A DNA stretch of 34,285 nucleotides, taken from Chloroflexota bacterium (GTDB taxonomy: Bacteria > Chloroflexota > Limnocylindria > Limnocylindrales > CSP1-4). The stretch covers positions 1-34,285 of the forward strand of contig VBGT01000011.1 in NCBI GenBank assembly GCA_005889475.1. The letters run 5' to 3'. Shown piece by piece: positions 1-7,054 of the stretch. The stretch's first letter is position 1. The number at the start of each line of letters is the position of its first letter. The position numbers were made by a program, and so were the translations under genes. Below the pieces are notes generated by a model. The model saw nothing but the letters and a program-made list of their open reading frames with translations. It was not told the origin of the DNA and searched no databases.

Positions 1-125
1 AGTCGGCCGAACCGCCCGACGCTGAACTCGCCCTCCAGGGTGGTCCCGCAGGAGCGGCAGTGCAGTCGGGTCACGGCGAGCTCGCCGGAGCAGACGGGGC
101 ACGTTGAGATCACATCGTGCGGCAT
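1..125 (-). CDS. DUF2089-family protein, N-terminal part (cut by window edge)
   Basis: This is the first 41 codons of a minus-strand gene that continues beyond base 1, so it is absent from the ORF track. The peptide begins MPHDVISTCPVCSGEL and contains CPVC and CRSC. The two CxxC pairs form a zinc-ribbon-like knuckle, followed by the LEGEFSVGRF stretch that I associate with the start of DUF2089 proteins, which are small putative DNA-binding regulators. The start is the ATG at 125, preceded by a good ribosome-binding site (GAAAGGAA, 6 nt before the start). The AT-rich upstream region is unusual for this window and probably holds its promoter. The family call rests on the N-terminus only. Confidence 0.72.
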   Translation of the reverse strand, partial: MPHDVISTCPVCSGELAVTRLHCRSCGTTLEGEFSVGRFGR

Positions 126-150
126 GCGGTTCCTTTCGTATGTGCCACGA

Positions 151-200
151 CTCTCGCATACCGATTTTCACTTTGTCAATAGTGTCTTTCTATTTAGGTA
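151..200 (-). promoter_or_regulatory. AT-rich promoter/operator region of the DUF2089 gene
   Basis: Read on the minus strand this short AT-rich island contains a perfect TTGACA (-35-like, 179-174). Two overlapping inverted repeats are also present: AATAG-N7-CTATT, and CACT-N8-AGTG with TTGACA inside it. No good -10 lies at 17 bp; TATGCG is present at 13 bp. The overlap of palindromes with the -35 suggests an operator, possibly autoregulatory. This is inference from sequence only. Confidence 0.4.
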
Positions 201-416
201 TTCCGCTGGACGTGGTTCGCACCACCGCGCGCTCGTGCGCAATGCACCGTTGGGCGGGGCGGGTGGGCATTCCCGGATGACCCCACCGGGAGCATTGGAC
301 GCCACGAGGGTCGTGCCGCGACGCGCCGCCATGCGGATTCATCCCGTGCCACGCTCACGCCGGGATGATTTCGCGCCGAGCGGGCGGCCAGAAGTCGTGC
401 TCAGGCGTGTAATGCA

Positions 417-456
417 CCGGGGGGAGAATCCGGGGAGAATCCGGGGAGAACCGGGG
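417..456. repeat. Three-copy 11-nt tandem repeat (CCGGGGAGAAT)
   Basis: The unit CCGGGGAGAAT occurs three times head to tail. The first copy has two extra G residues and the last reads CCGGGGAGAA before CCGGGGG. It lies just beyond the 3' end of the unknown minus-strand gene. It could be slippage-derived and length-variable. No function is evident. Confidence 0.7.
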
Positions 457-487
457 GCGGCCGCCACGCAGGCGCGCCCCCACGGGA

Positions 488-1000
488 TCAGCCGACGGGC
501 GCGGCCTCCTGCGGGACCAGGGTGGCGCCGGGGAAGTAGAACCCGAGCATCAGGCTCGCCGCGACGCGCTCGACGGCATACCGATTCACGTGCACGTGCT
601 CGCGGGTGGCGCGGGCGACGTCGTCGCGGTCGATCAGCTCGATGGTGGCGTCGCGCAGGCTGACGAAGGTACTCCCCGGGCGAGCGATGGCGCGCTCCGG
701 ATCGAAGCCCGGATGCGTCGCGAGCGACCCGGCGACGCGGTACGGCCCGACCTCGAGGGTGATCGAGTACCAGGTCATGTGCACCGTCATCTCGAGCTCG
801 GGGGTGACGATCAGCAGGATGTCGTCGGGTGGCACCTTGAGGTCGCCGCGGTGGCTGGGCGGGCCGCCGTCAATCGGGTACCAGCGAGCGTCGGTGAGTG
901 TGAGGGGCATGGTGAGATCGGGCCCGTTGTTGCTCAACGGCACCCGCGCTGTCGTCCCGGCGAGCACGCCGGTCGGCGTGAAGATCTCGACCTCAGCCAT
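488..1000 (-). CDS. Conserved-looking hypothetical protein, 170 aa
   Basis: I do not recognise this protein with confidence. It starts MAEVEIFTPTGVLAG at an ATG preceded by GGGGGAAG, a fair ribosome-binding site. It is soluble with alternating beta-rich segments such as ILLIVTPELEMTVHM and YSITLEVGPYRVAG, a run DATIELIDRDDVAR, then VHVNRYAVERV. The general pattern (a beta-rich domain ending in an LRDATIEL-like strand and VNR) recalls small uncharacterised beta-barrel proteins such as the DUF6812 type, but this is only a resemblance. It has no cysteines, signal peptide or membrane helix. It is divergent from the GIY-YIG-GreA gene across 106 bp, so the two may share a regulatory region. Confidence 0.6.
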   Translation of the reverse strand: MAEVEIFTPTGVLAGTTARVPLSNNGPDLTMPLTLTDARWYPIDGGPPSHRGDLKVPPDDILLIVTPELEMTVHMTWYSITLEVGPYRVAGSLATHPGFDPERAIARPGSTFVSLRDATIELIDRDDVARATREHVHVNRYAVERVAASLMLGFYFPGATLVPQEAAPVG

Positions 1001-1094
1001 CGACTTCCCCCGAAGCGGCCGCTGGTCGAGCCATCTTCGCGCGCGCGGGCTCGTTGTCGAGCGGGCATCCCGTACTCGCCGGGGAGGCCAGTGG

Positions 1095-1100
1095 TACCGT
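1095..1100 (+). promoter_or_regulatory. -10-like box (TACCGT) abutting the GreA-fusion start
   Basis: TACCGT lies 6 nt before the GTG at 1107, and there is no ribosome-binding site at the usual distance. The same arrangement (TANNNT, 6-8 nt, start codon) recurs at five other genes in this window and fits leaderless transcription. It was used here to choose the start. Confidence 0.45.
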
Positions 1101-1106
1101 CCGCCG

Positions 1107-2372
1107 GTGGCCGGACCGGACCGAGGCGCAGCCGAGCTGATCCGCTCGATCGGGCTCCTTGCGGACGGGCCGGTGCGCTGGGGCCAGCCGGTGCCGGCCC
1201 GCGGCCCGGGTATCTACGTCGTCGAGCTGGGGGCACCGCTGCCGACGGCCCCGCTGGAGCTGACCAGAGTCGGCAAGTGGCTGGAGCGCCTGCCCGGGCT
1301 GCAGCTCGACGGTGCTCGGCCGAACTCCCGGGCGCTGTCGGCGCGACTGGCCGCGCTTTGGTGGCCCGATGCGAGAGTGCTGTACGCCGGCGCCACGGAC
1401 CGCTCGATCGGCGGCCGCGCGGCGGGACTCGTCGCGCACGTGCCCGGCGATCGGCAGCCGCATCCCGACGGCCAGTGGCTGCACCTGCTGCGCGGGGTGG
1501 AAGGGACGTTGGGATTGCGGCTCTGGTGGGCGCAGACCGACGCGACCGAGGAGTATCTCGACGCCCTGCTCGACGCCTTCGGGGCGGATCGTGGCCCGTC
1601 CCGGGACCGGCCCGCCGGCGCGCTCGCGCTGCCGTGGGCGAACACGCGTCGGCCGACCGGTGAGCGACAGGGCCACGGGATCACCGGCTCGATCCTCCCG
1701 GAGCCGGTGCGCGCTCCTGTGCCGCCACCGCGCGTGGTCGACCTGCCGCCGGGCGACGCCGAAGGGGCCAGGCTCGAGGATAAAGGCGCGGGAACGACCC
1801 GTCGGGCGCCGCAGGGACCAATCGCTCCCCAACGCCCCGCTCGCCCGCTTGCGCCGGCGAAGCCCGTCGCGGCTCGCACCCCGAGGCGCACGCCGGCCGC
1901 GCACGTCACCAAGGCGCCCGAGCCCGTCGAGCTGTCACAGGGCGCGCTCGACCGGATGACGGCCGAGCTGGACGAGCTGACGCGCGTCAAGCGTCCCGAG
2001 GTCGTCGCCCGGATCAAGACCGCGCGCGAGCACGGCGACCTCAAGGAGAACGCCGAGTACCACGCCGCGCGCGAGGAGCAGTCGTTCCTCGAGGGCCGCG
2101 TCCAGGCACTGGAGGACCGGATCCGGCGGGCCGTCGTCGCGGACGAGACGGCGACGGGGCGGGTCCTCATCGGATCGACGGTCAAGGTCGAGACGGGCGG
2201 CGACGAGGTCACGTATACGATCGTCGGGAGCGCCGAGGCGAATCCCGCCGCGGGTCGGCTCAGCAGCGCCTCACCCGTGGGCGCGGCGCTGCTCGGGGCG
2301 CTGCCTGGCGCCGAGGTCGAGGTCAGGACCCCCCGGGGGCCGGTCCGCTACCGGGTGCTCGCCGTCGACTGA
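1107..2372 (+). CDS. GIY-YIG-like domain fused to GreA/GreB transcript-cleavage factor
   Basis: The product has 421 aa from the GTG at 1107; the longer track ORF runs antisense to the 488-1000 gene, so I reject its extension. Residues about 35-160 look like a GIY-YIG fold: GIYVVEL (35-41), LYAGATDR (92-99), the conserved-type Arg104 in GGRAAG, and a Glu-rich helix TEEYLDALLDAF with E148/E149. Residues 160-275 are a Pro/Ala/Arg-rich linker. Residues 277-421 are a complete GreA: a coiled coil with the tip motif REHGDLKENAEYHAA (acidic D311 and E314, which in GreA help RNA polymerase cleave backtracked RNA), then the FKBP-like domain starting near GSTVKVE. Ordinary GreA is about 158 aa, so the 275-residue N-terminal extension is unusual. 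No other greA is in the window. The GreA part is very secure; the nuclease fold is probable, its activity unknown. Confidence 0.85.
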   Translation: MAGPDRGAAELIRSIGLLADGPVRWGQPVPARGPGIYVVELGAPLPTAPLELTRVGKWLERLPGLQLDGARPNSRALSARLAALWWPDARVLYAGATDRSIGGRAAGLVAHVPGDRQPHPDGQWLHLLRGVEGTLGLRLWWAQTDATEEYLDALLDAFGADRGPSRDRPAGALALPWANTRRPTGERQGHGITGSILPEPVRAPVPPPRVVDLPPGDAEGARLEDKGAGTTRRAPQGPIAPQRPARPLAPAKPVAARTPRRTPAAHVTKAPEPVELSQGALDRMTAELDELTRVKRPEVVARIKTAREHGDLKENAEYHAAREEQSFLEGRVQALEDRIRRAVVADETATGRVLIGSTVKVETGGDEVTYTIVGSAEANPAAGRLSSASPVGAALLGALPGAEVEVRTPRGPVRYRVLAVD

Positions 2373-2384
2373 CCCGGCGGTCAG
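2369..2384. terminator. Short stem-loop between convergent genes
   Basis: CTGACC-CGGC-GGTCAG is a perfect 6-bp stem with a 4-nt loop. Both stop codons of the converging greA fusion and membrane-protein genes (TGA on each strand) lie inside the stem. There is no T-run. A bidirectional terminator role is possible, but the stop-codon symmetry alone supplies half of the pairing. Confidence 0.25.
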
Positions 2385-2935
2385 ATGCGGCCGCGCCGGC
2401 CCATGGCGCCCAGCACCAGGATCGCGGCGCCGAGGACGATCAACCCGGTGGCGAGGACCGGCTCGGCCAGGGGCAGGGCATCGCCGCTCAGGTGGAGCAG
2501 GCCCTCGAAGAACAGCCCGAAGGCGACGAACAGCCCGAGCCCGGTGAGCAGGATCGGCACGCCGTTGCGAGCCAGGTCCGGCTGGCGCGTGATGAGCCCG
2601 TAGACGATGAACGCGAGGCCGACGCCGCCGGGCGCGACCAGCGCCCAGGCGTACGCCCACGTCGCCCACAGCCCGGTCGCGGCCTGGACCGACAGCACGA
2701 TGCCGGCCATCGACACGATGCCACCCGGGATCGCGAGCCCGAGCCCGGCACGCCCGCCGATCGCAACCCCGCCGGCGAACATCACGATGCCGGGGATCAG
2801 CACGAACAGGGGCCAGCCGAGGCCCAGGATGTCGATCGACAGCGCCCGGCCGAGCAACGCGAGTCCGCCGATGACCACCAGCGCGAGGCCGAGGACGACG
2901 GTGCCTCGCTCGGCCTGGTTGCGACCCATGTGCAT
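2381..2935 (-). CDS. Small integral membrane protein, last gene of the ABC operon
   Basis: The product is 184 aa starting MHMGRNQAERG. AAGGAG sits 9 nt before the ATG at 2935, which favours this start over the Met two codons later. About six hydrophobic helices follow, for example VVLGLALVVIGGLALLG, PLFVLIPGIVMFAGG and VPILLTGLGLFVAFGLFF, and the C-terminus is basic (GRRGRI). The GWPLFVLIPG turn resembles the membrane part of LiaF/DUF5668-type stress-sensing proteins, but I would not name it. It begins 14 bp after the hydrolase stop, so it is probably co-transcribed with the hydrolase and the ABC transporter genes. The long track ORF 2381-4294 runs out of frame through the upstream genes and is spurious beyond this point. 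Confidence 0.75.
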   Translation of the reverse strand: MHMGRNQAERGTVVLGLALVVIGGLALLGRALSIDILGLGWPLFVLIPGIVMFAGGVAIGGRAGLGLAIPGGIVSMAGIVLSVQAATGLWATWAYAWALVAPGGVGLAFIVYGLITRQPDLARNGVPILLTGLGLFVAFGLFFEGLLHLSGDALPLAEPVLATGLIVLGAAILVLGAMGRRGRI

Positions 2936-2949
2936 GCCGCTGGGCTCCT

Positions 2950-3486
2950 TCAGGGGCGGTGCGCCGGCAGCGCGTCGACGAACGCGCGAACCCGATCGAG
3001 GACGTCCTCGAGCACCGGCCGAAGGGTATGCCCGAGCCGCGGATAGGTCACGAGGCTTGCGTCGGGCAGCTGCTCCACCGCGGCACGCAGGAGCGCGATC
3101 CGCGCGAAGGGGTCCGCCTCGCCCGAGAGGAGCAGGACGGGACAGGCGATCGACGGCCAGTGCGCGATCCGCGCGTCGGTCCGGTCCGGCCGGCCGGGTG
3201 GATGGAGCGGGTAGCTGAACAGCACGAGCCCGGCGTAGCCCGCCCCCGCCGCGGCGGCGAGGCTCGCCACCCGGCCGCCGTACGACTGCCCGCCTGCCAC
3301 CGTCCGAGCACCATCCGGCACGGCGGCACGCCAGGCGGGGACGGCGTCCTCGGCGCGACGCTTCGGCAGGTCGACGGCGTCGGCGGTGATGCCGCGCCGG
3401 CGCAGGCCGTCGGCGAACGGCGCCATGCTCGCGGCCGTGCCGCTCGCCCCGTGGCCGAGGTAGACGTGGATCGGGCTGTGCGCCAC
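2950..3486 (-). CDS. Alpha/beta hydrolase (KANL3/Tex30-like dienelactone-hydrolase type)
   Basis: This is a small 178-aa alpha/beta hydrolase. YLGHGASGTAASM resembles the oxyanion-side loop of the KANL3/Tex30-like group. GQSYGGR is the nucleophile elbow (GxSxGG, Ser catalytic), GEADPFA carries the likely acid, and GHTLRP the catalytic His. The start is a GTG at 3486 with GGGAG five nt upstream; it lies 15 bp after the permease stop. No signal peptide is seen, so it should be cytosolic. Its substrate cannot be told from sequence. Its place in an ABC-2 exporter operon suggests it acts on the exported compound or on lipid-like molecules, but that is inference. Confidence 0.8.
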   Translation of the reverse strand: MAHSPIHVYLGHGASGTAASMAPFADGLRRRGITADAVDLPKRRAEDAVPAWRAAVPDGARTVAGGQSYGGRVASLAAAAGAGYAGLVLFSYPLHPPGRPDRTDARIAHWPSIACPVLLLSGEADPFARIALLRAAVEQLPDASLVTYPRLGHTLRPVLEDVLDRVRAFVDALPAHRP

Positions 3487-3501
3487 GCGGGCTCCCGGTG
3501 C

Positions 3502-4347
3502 CTACAGCTCGCGCCGGCGCAGCTGGGTCACGGCGAGGGCGAGGATGAGCACGACCCAGATCACGCTCCAGGCGACGATCGCCGGCGCGGGACCGGTCGC
3601 CGCGAAGAACGGGCTGGTCCGGGCGACGAACTCGCCTTCGCCCGCGTTGATCACGAACGACGGCTCGAGGCCGTAGACGACGCCCTGCCACAGCGCGTCC
3701 GTCGGCAGCAGGAAGCGCGACGCGTCGCTGGCGGTCACAAGCGACGTCGTCCCCAGGGCCAGGCCGATCTTGCCCAGCACCCCGGCCATCCACGCGAGCC
3801 CGTACGCGACCACCGCGATCGCGCCACCCGCGATCGGCGGCAGCCGGGTCGACAGCAGCACCGTGAGCGACAGCAGCACCAGTGCCTGGCCGGCGAGGTA
3901 CGCCACCGGCAGGATCGGGTCGGGCGGCACGTAGCCCGACACGAGGCCCACGACGCCGATGGCCAGGAAGCCGGACACCGCGGCGTAGCCGACGATCACG
4001 ATCGCGAGCCCGAACCAGCGGCCGAGCAGGTACGAGGCCCGCGGGAGCGGCCGCGCGAGCATCGCCTGGGCGATGCCGTTCTCGAGCTCGGTGGCGATCG
4101 CCGGCGAGCCGAAGAACGCGGCGGTCATGACCAGCACGAAGCCGAACATGAAGGCGATGAAGATCAGGATCTGCGAGACAGCGAACTTGATCTCGAGATC
4201 GGTGACGCCGTGGTCGCGGGCGGCAGCGATCAGGCTCGAGACGCCCCAGGCGGTGAGCGAGACCGCGATCGCGGCGAGGATGACGAGCACCCATAGCACG
4301 CGCCGGCGAGCGGCCTCGCCGATGGTCAGCCTGGTGATCGCGAGCAT
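3502..4347 (-). CDS. ABC-2 type transporter permease
   Basis: The product is 281 aa with about six transmembrane helices, starting MLAITRLTIGEAARRRVLW. This is the typical ABC-2 permease opening: an amphipathic N-terminal helix with an Arg cluster before the first helix. A short motif ATELENGIAQAMLARPLPRASYLLGR marks the coupling region after the second helix, as in NosY/ABC-2 exporters. The loop around residues 195-245 is probably extracytoplasmic. The gene begins 4 bp after the ATPase stop, so the two form one export system with the ATPase. Substrate is unknown; efflux of a small compound or lipid is usual for this family. Confidence 0.85.
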   Translation of the reverse strand: MLAITRLTIGEAARRRVLWVLVILAAIAVSLTAWGVSSLIAAARDHGVTDLEIKFAVSQILIFIAFMFGFVLVMTAAFFGSPAIATELENGIAQAMLARPLPRASYLLGRWFGLAIVIVGYAAVSGFLAIGVVGLVSGYVPPDPILPVAYLAGQALVLLSLTVLLSTRLPPIAGGAIAVVAYGLAWMAGVLGKIGLALGTTSLVTASDASRFLLPTDALWQGVVYGLEPSFVINAGEGEFVARTSPFFAATGPAPAIVAWSVIWVVLILALAVTQLRRREL

Positions 4348-4351
4348 CAGC

Positions 4352-5317
4352 TCAGCGCAGGCGTGGCGCGCTCGGCGTGCCGGCCGGCGGCCGGTCGCGG
4401 GCGACGAGCTCGAGGAAGCGCTGCTCGAGCGAGCTCCGGCCCGATCGGACCTCGCTGATCTTCGCGCCCATCGACACGAGCTGGGCGACGAGCTCGGGGA
4501 CGTCCTCCGCGTTCATCGGCCGGATCGCGAGGAGGTCGCCCTCGAGCGTGGGCGGGCCGAAGCGCTCGATCGCCGGCAGGTCGGACTCGCTCAGGCCAGT
4601 CAGGCGGATCAGCGTCTCGGCCTGGCCGAGCACGTCGTCGAGCTCGCCGCTGGCGACGACCCGGCCGTGGTCGATGATCGCCACGCGGTCGCAGACCTGC
4701 TCGACCTCGCTCAGCAGGTGCGAGTTGAGGAACACCGCGGCACCCCGAGCCGCGGCGCCTCGCACGATGCCCCGAACGTCGACGCGGCCGACGGGGTCGA
4801 GGGCCGAGGTCGGCTCATCGAGGACGACGAGCGCCGGCTCGCCGAGCAGGGCGACGCCCAGCCCGAGTCGCTGCTGCATGCCCTTGGAGAAGCGCCCGAC
4901 GAGGTCGCCGGCCCGATCGGCGAGCCCCACGATCCCGAGCGCCTCGTCGGCTGCCTTGCCGCGTCGCGAGCGGGGCATGCCCATCAGCTCGCCGTGCAGC
5001 GTCAGCACCTCGCGCGCCTTGAGCCAGGGCTGGTAACGGAACAGCTCCGGCAGGTAGCCGACCTTGCGTCGCGCCCCAAGGTCACCCAGCGGAGCACCGA
5101 GGATCTTGCCACTGCCGCCGGTCGGCCGGGCGAGGCCGAGCAGGAGCTTGACGGTCGTGGTCTTGCCGGCGCCGTTCGGGCCGAGGAAGCCGAAGACCTC
5201 GCCTCGCCCGACGGTCATCGTCAATCCGGCCACCGCCTCGATCTGGCCGTACCGCTTCTGGAGATCGGTGACCTCGATCGCCGGCAGGTCGAGCGACAGG
5301 CGCGGCATGGGAATCAT
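4352..5317 (-). CDS. ABC transporter ATP-binding protein (ABC-2 exporter)
   Basis: This is an about 321-aa ATPase with every expected motif: Walker A GPNGAGKTTT, Q-loop near YLPELFRYQP, ABC signature FSKGMQQR, Walker B LVVLDEPTSALDP and the H-switch in NSHLLSEVEQ. A C-terminal extension of about 100 residues is typical of exporters paired with ABC-2 permeases. The track starts it at a TTG (5329); I prefer the ATG at 5317. It has TTGTCT six nt upstream and TTGCCG 15 bp before that, in line with the leaderless pattern here; the ATG at 5308 is also possible. It is the first gene of the operon running through 2381 and is divergent from the small Cys-pair gene. Confidence 0.88.
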   Translation of the reverse strand: MIPMPRLSLDLPAIEVTDLQKRYGQIEAVAGLTMTVGRGEVFGFLGPNGAGKTTTVKLLLGLARPTGGSGKILGAPLGDLGARRKVGYLPELFRYQPWLKAREVLTLHGELMGMPRSRRGKAADEALGIVGLADRAGDLVGRFSKGMQQRLGLGVALLGEPALVVLDEPTSALDPVGRVDVRGIVRGAAARGAAVFLNSHLLSEVEQVCDRVAIIDHGRVVASGELDDVLGQAETLIRLTGLSESDLPAIERFGPPTLEGDLLAIRPMNAEDVPELVAQLVSMGAKISEVRSGRSSLEQRFLELVARDRPPAGTPSAPRLR

Positions 5318-5318
5318 C

Positions 5319-5346
5319 GTGACAGACAAGCTGACACGACGTCACG
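5319..5346. promoter_or_regulatory. Inverted repeat in the divergent promoter region
   Basis: CGTGAC and GTCACG form a perfect 6-bp inverted repeat separated by 16 bases, with TGACA repeated between them. It sits between the start of the ABC operon and the small plus-strand gene, overlapping the predicted -10 of the ABC ATPase gene. An operator is plausible; nothing identifies the regulator. Confidence 0.3.
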
Positions 5347-5360
5347 GCAACCTCAGCGGC

Positions 5361-5498
5361 ATGATCGAGATCGAGATGCCCTGCTGTGGGACCGCGACCC
5401 TGGTCGAGGAGCTGACGGACAGCGTCGGCTGCGAGACCTGCGGCGTGGTCCTGGAGCTGGACAGTCCAGCAACCGAGGCGCTCCCCGTCGCTGCCTGA
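5361..5498 (+). CDS. 45-aa Cys-pair (zinc-ribbon-like) small protein
   Basis: The ORF track shows a 144-aa frame whose first part is antisense to the ABC ATPase gene. The plausible gene is the last 45 codons, starting MIEIEMPCCG. It has CC near the start and CETC later, so it could bind one zinc with a short beta hairpin. It is acidic and lacks a membrane helix. No ribosome-binding site is clear, and an in-frame GTG at 5319 (MTDKLTRRHG) is an alternative start. It lies 28 bp upstream of the aldolase gene on the same strand. Function unknown. Confidence 0.55.
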   Translation: MIEIEMPCCGTATLVEELTDSVGCETCGVVLELDSPATEALPVAA

Positions 5499-5512
5499 TC
5501 CCGGGCGGTCGG

Positions 5513-5518
5513 TAGGAT
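5513..5518 (+). promoter_or_regulatory. -10-like box (TAGGAT) abutting the aldolase start
   Basis: TAGGAT stands 8 nt before the ATG at 5527 with no ribosome-binding site between, again fitting a leaderless transcript. Confidence 0.4.
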
Positions 5519-5526
5519 GGCGCGCG

Positions 5527-6261
5527 ATGCCGTCGCGCTCCCCTGCCCCGTCCTCGGCCGGCGCTCGCCTTCGCGACGCCATCGTGGCCGCCGGGCGCCG
5601 GCTCGGCGCGCGCGGCCTCATTGCAGCCGGCGAGGGCAACCTCAGCATGCGGCTCAGTGACGAGCAGCTGCTGATCACGCCTGCCGGCAGGCGCAAGGAC
5701 GAGCTCGCGGCCACGGACCTCGTGGTGGTGCCCGATCGTGGCGGGCGAGCGGCGTCACCCGGCGCTGGCCTGCAGCCGAGCTCGGACATCGCCATCCACC
5801 GTGCGATCTACGCCGCCCGGCCGGACGTGCAGGCGGTCGTCCACGCGCATCTGCCGGCCGCCATGGCGCTGACGCTCGCCGGCCTGGTTCCGGACCCGGC
5901 GGTCCTGCCAGAGACCGCCCTCTTCCTGCCGCGGCTGCCGTTCGTGCCATTCGCGGCGGCCGGCAGCGCCGAGCTCGCGCGGGCCGTGGCACGGGCGATG
6001 TCGGAGGCCCCGGCGCCGCTCCCGGGCGCTGCCCTCCTCGATCGCCATGGCGCGATTGCGGTTGGCGGCGGGGGCTCGGATCCCGCGGCCGCCATCGACC
6101 AGGCGCTGGATCGCCTCGAGCTGGTCGAGGTGCTGTGTCGGGCCTGGCGCGACGCGCTGCTGCTCCAAGGCGCCGCGACCACGCCGAGCGGTGGGGCTAT
6201 CCTTCGGCCGCCGAGCACCAGCCCGGGAGCGCCGGCGCGAGGGAGGACCAGGAGGCAATGA
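5527..6261 (+). CDS. Class II aldolase/adducin family protein
   Basis: The product is a 244-aa zinc aldolase-fold protein of the L-fuculose/L-ribulose-phosphate aldolase or epimerase type. Visible motifs are GEGNLSMR (phosphate/substrate loop), ITPAG-x-x-K, QPSSD followed by HRAIYAARPDVQAVVHAHLP with the metal ligands H106 and H108, and the third ligand H174 in LLDRHGAIAVG. The usual catalytic Glu of PSSE is Asp87 here, as in several relatives. Aldol cleavage or epimerisation of a phosphorylated sugar in the cytoplasm is expected, though many such genes act in methionine salvage or unknown pathways. The C-terminal 30 residues are Pro/Arg-rich and dispensable-looking. Its stop overlaps the aquaporin start (ATGA), so the two are translationally coupled. 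Confidence 0.85.
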   Translation: MPSRSPAPSSAGARLRDAIVAAGRRLGARGLIAAGEGNLSMRLSDEQLLITPAGRRKDELAATDLVVVPDRGGRAASPGAGLQPSSDIAIHRAIYAARPDVQAVVHAHLPAAMALTLAGLVPDPAVLPETALFLPRLPFVPFAAAGSAELARAVARAMSEAPAPLPGAALLDRHGAIAVGGGGSDPAAAIDQALDRLELVEVLCRAWRDALLLQGAATTPSGGAILRPPSTSPGAPARGRTRRQ

Positions 6262-7025
6262 TCAACGTCCGTGCGCTCGTCGCGGAGGCCGTCGGCACGT
6301 TCGTGCTCGTGGGCGTGGGCTCGCTCGGCGTCGCGAGCGCCGTCATCGTCGGCGGGCAGAACGCCGGCCTGCTGGTCGTGATCCTGATCGTGCCCTTCGC
6401 CTTCGGACTTGGCCTCCTGGCGGCGATCGCCATCGCCGGCGACGTGTCCGGCGGGCACTTCAACCCGGCGGTGACCCTCGCAGCCGTGCTCGACAACCGC
6501 ATCGGTTGGGCCACGGGCCTTGCGTACGCGGTCGCGCAGGCGGTGGGCGCCTTCGCCGCGTCGCTGTTCATCCAGCTCGTCCTGTCGGCCGACTTCGTCC
6601 GAGCCACGGTCAACCAGCCGGGGCCGATCGGTCAATCCCCGCTCGACCAGGACCTGCACGCCTTCTCAGTCGAGATCGTGCTCACCGCGATCCTCGTCGC
6701 CGTGATCCTGACCGTCACCGCCAGGCGACCGCAAGCGGCGCTGTTCGTGATCCCGCTGACCCTGGTCGTCATCCATTTCGCGGGCATCCCGATCAGCGGC
6801 GCCTCGGTCAACCCGGTGCGATCGCTCGCGCCGGCGGTCGTGTCGGGGACGTACACCGGGCTTTGGATCTACCTGACCGCGCCGTTCCTCGGCGCGATCA
6901 TCGGCTGGGGCCTGTTCCGCTTGTTCAACCCGGCCGAGGACGAGGACGCCGAAGCGGCGGACGAGTACGACCAGGACGAGGACGACGACCTCGACCTGGA
7001 CGACGAGGAGCTCGAGCCCGCCTGA
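6258..7025 (+). CDS. Aquaporin (MIP family), AqpZ-like, with NPV second box and acidic tail
   Basis: This is a 255-aa channel with six membrane helices and two half-helix boxes: NPA at 69-71 in GGHFNPAVT, and NPV instead of NPA at 185-187 followed by the conserved Arg188. By alignment to E. coli AqpZ the selectivity filter would be Phe48, His173, Ala182 and Arg188, which predicts a narrow water channel rather than a glycerol facilitator. The start ATG at 6258 has AGGAGG three bases upstream. The last 40 residues are almost all Asp/Glu, an unusual cytoplasmic tail. The ATGA overlap with the aldolase gene points to co-translation. Confidence 0.9.
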   Translation: MINVRALVAEAVGTFVLVGVGSLGVASAVIVGGQNAGLLVVILIVPFAFGLGLLAAIAIAGDVSGGHFNPAVTLAAVLDNRIGWATGLAYAVAQAVGAFAASLFIQLVLSADFVRATVNQPGPIGQSPLDQDLHAFSVEIVLTAILVAVILTVTARRPQAALFVIPLTLVVIHFAGIPISGASVNPVRSLAPAVVSGTYTGLWIYLTAPFLGAIIGWGLFRLFNPAEDEDAEAADEYDQDEDDDLDLDDEELEPA

Positions 7026-7054
7026 TCACGCTCGGCCCCGCCGCGCGGTCAGGC
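7020..7054. terminator. Inverted repeat between convergent aquaporin and oxidoreductase genes
   Basis: GCCTGA and TCAGGC pair across a 23-nt GC-rich loop, again including both stop codons. The separation and lack of a T-run make terminator function uncertain. Confidence 0.2.

Larger units (their letters stand above)
126..487. other. Intergenic gap without a supported gene
   Basis: These 362 bases lie upstream of the DUF2089 gene and downstream of the unknown gene at 488-1000. The long plus-strand ORF starting at 40 is Arg/Pro-rich and looks like chance GC-rich reading. The gap holds the AT-rich promoter, two short stem-loops (TCCCGG/CCGGGA at 271-291 and TCATCCCG/CGGGATGA at 339-368) and an 11-nt tandem repeat. 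Neither stem is followed by a T-run on either strand, so I do not call them terminators. Confidence 0.6.

Noticed and set aside
339-368. Stem-loop as terminator for the unknown gene at 488-1000
   Set aside because: The stem is 120 bp past the stop, has a 14-nt loop and no T-run on the minus strand.
40-663. 207-aa plus-strand ORF over the left gap
   Set aside because: It covers the antisense of the DUF2089 gene and the tandem repeat, is Arg/Pro-rich, and has no ribosome-binding site or motif.
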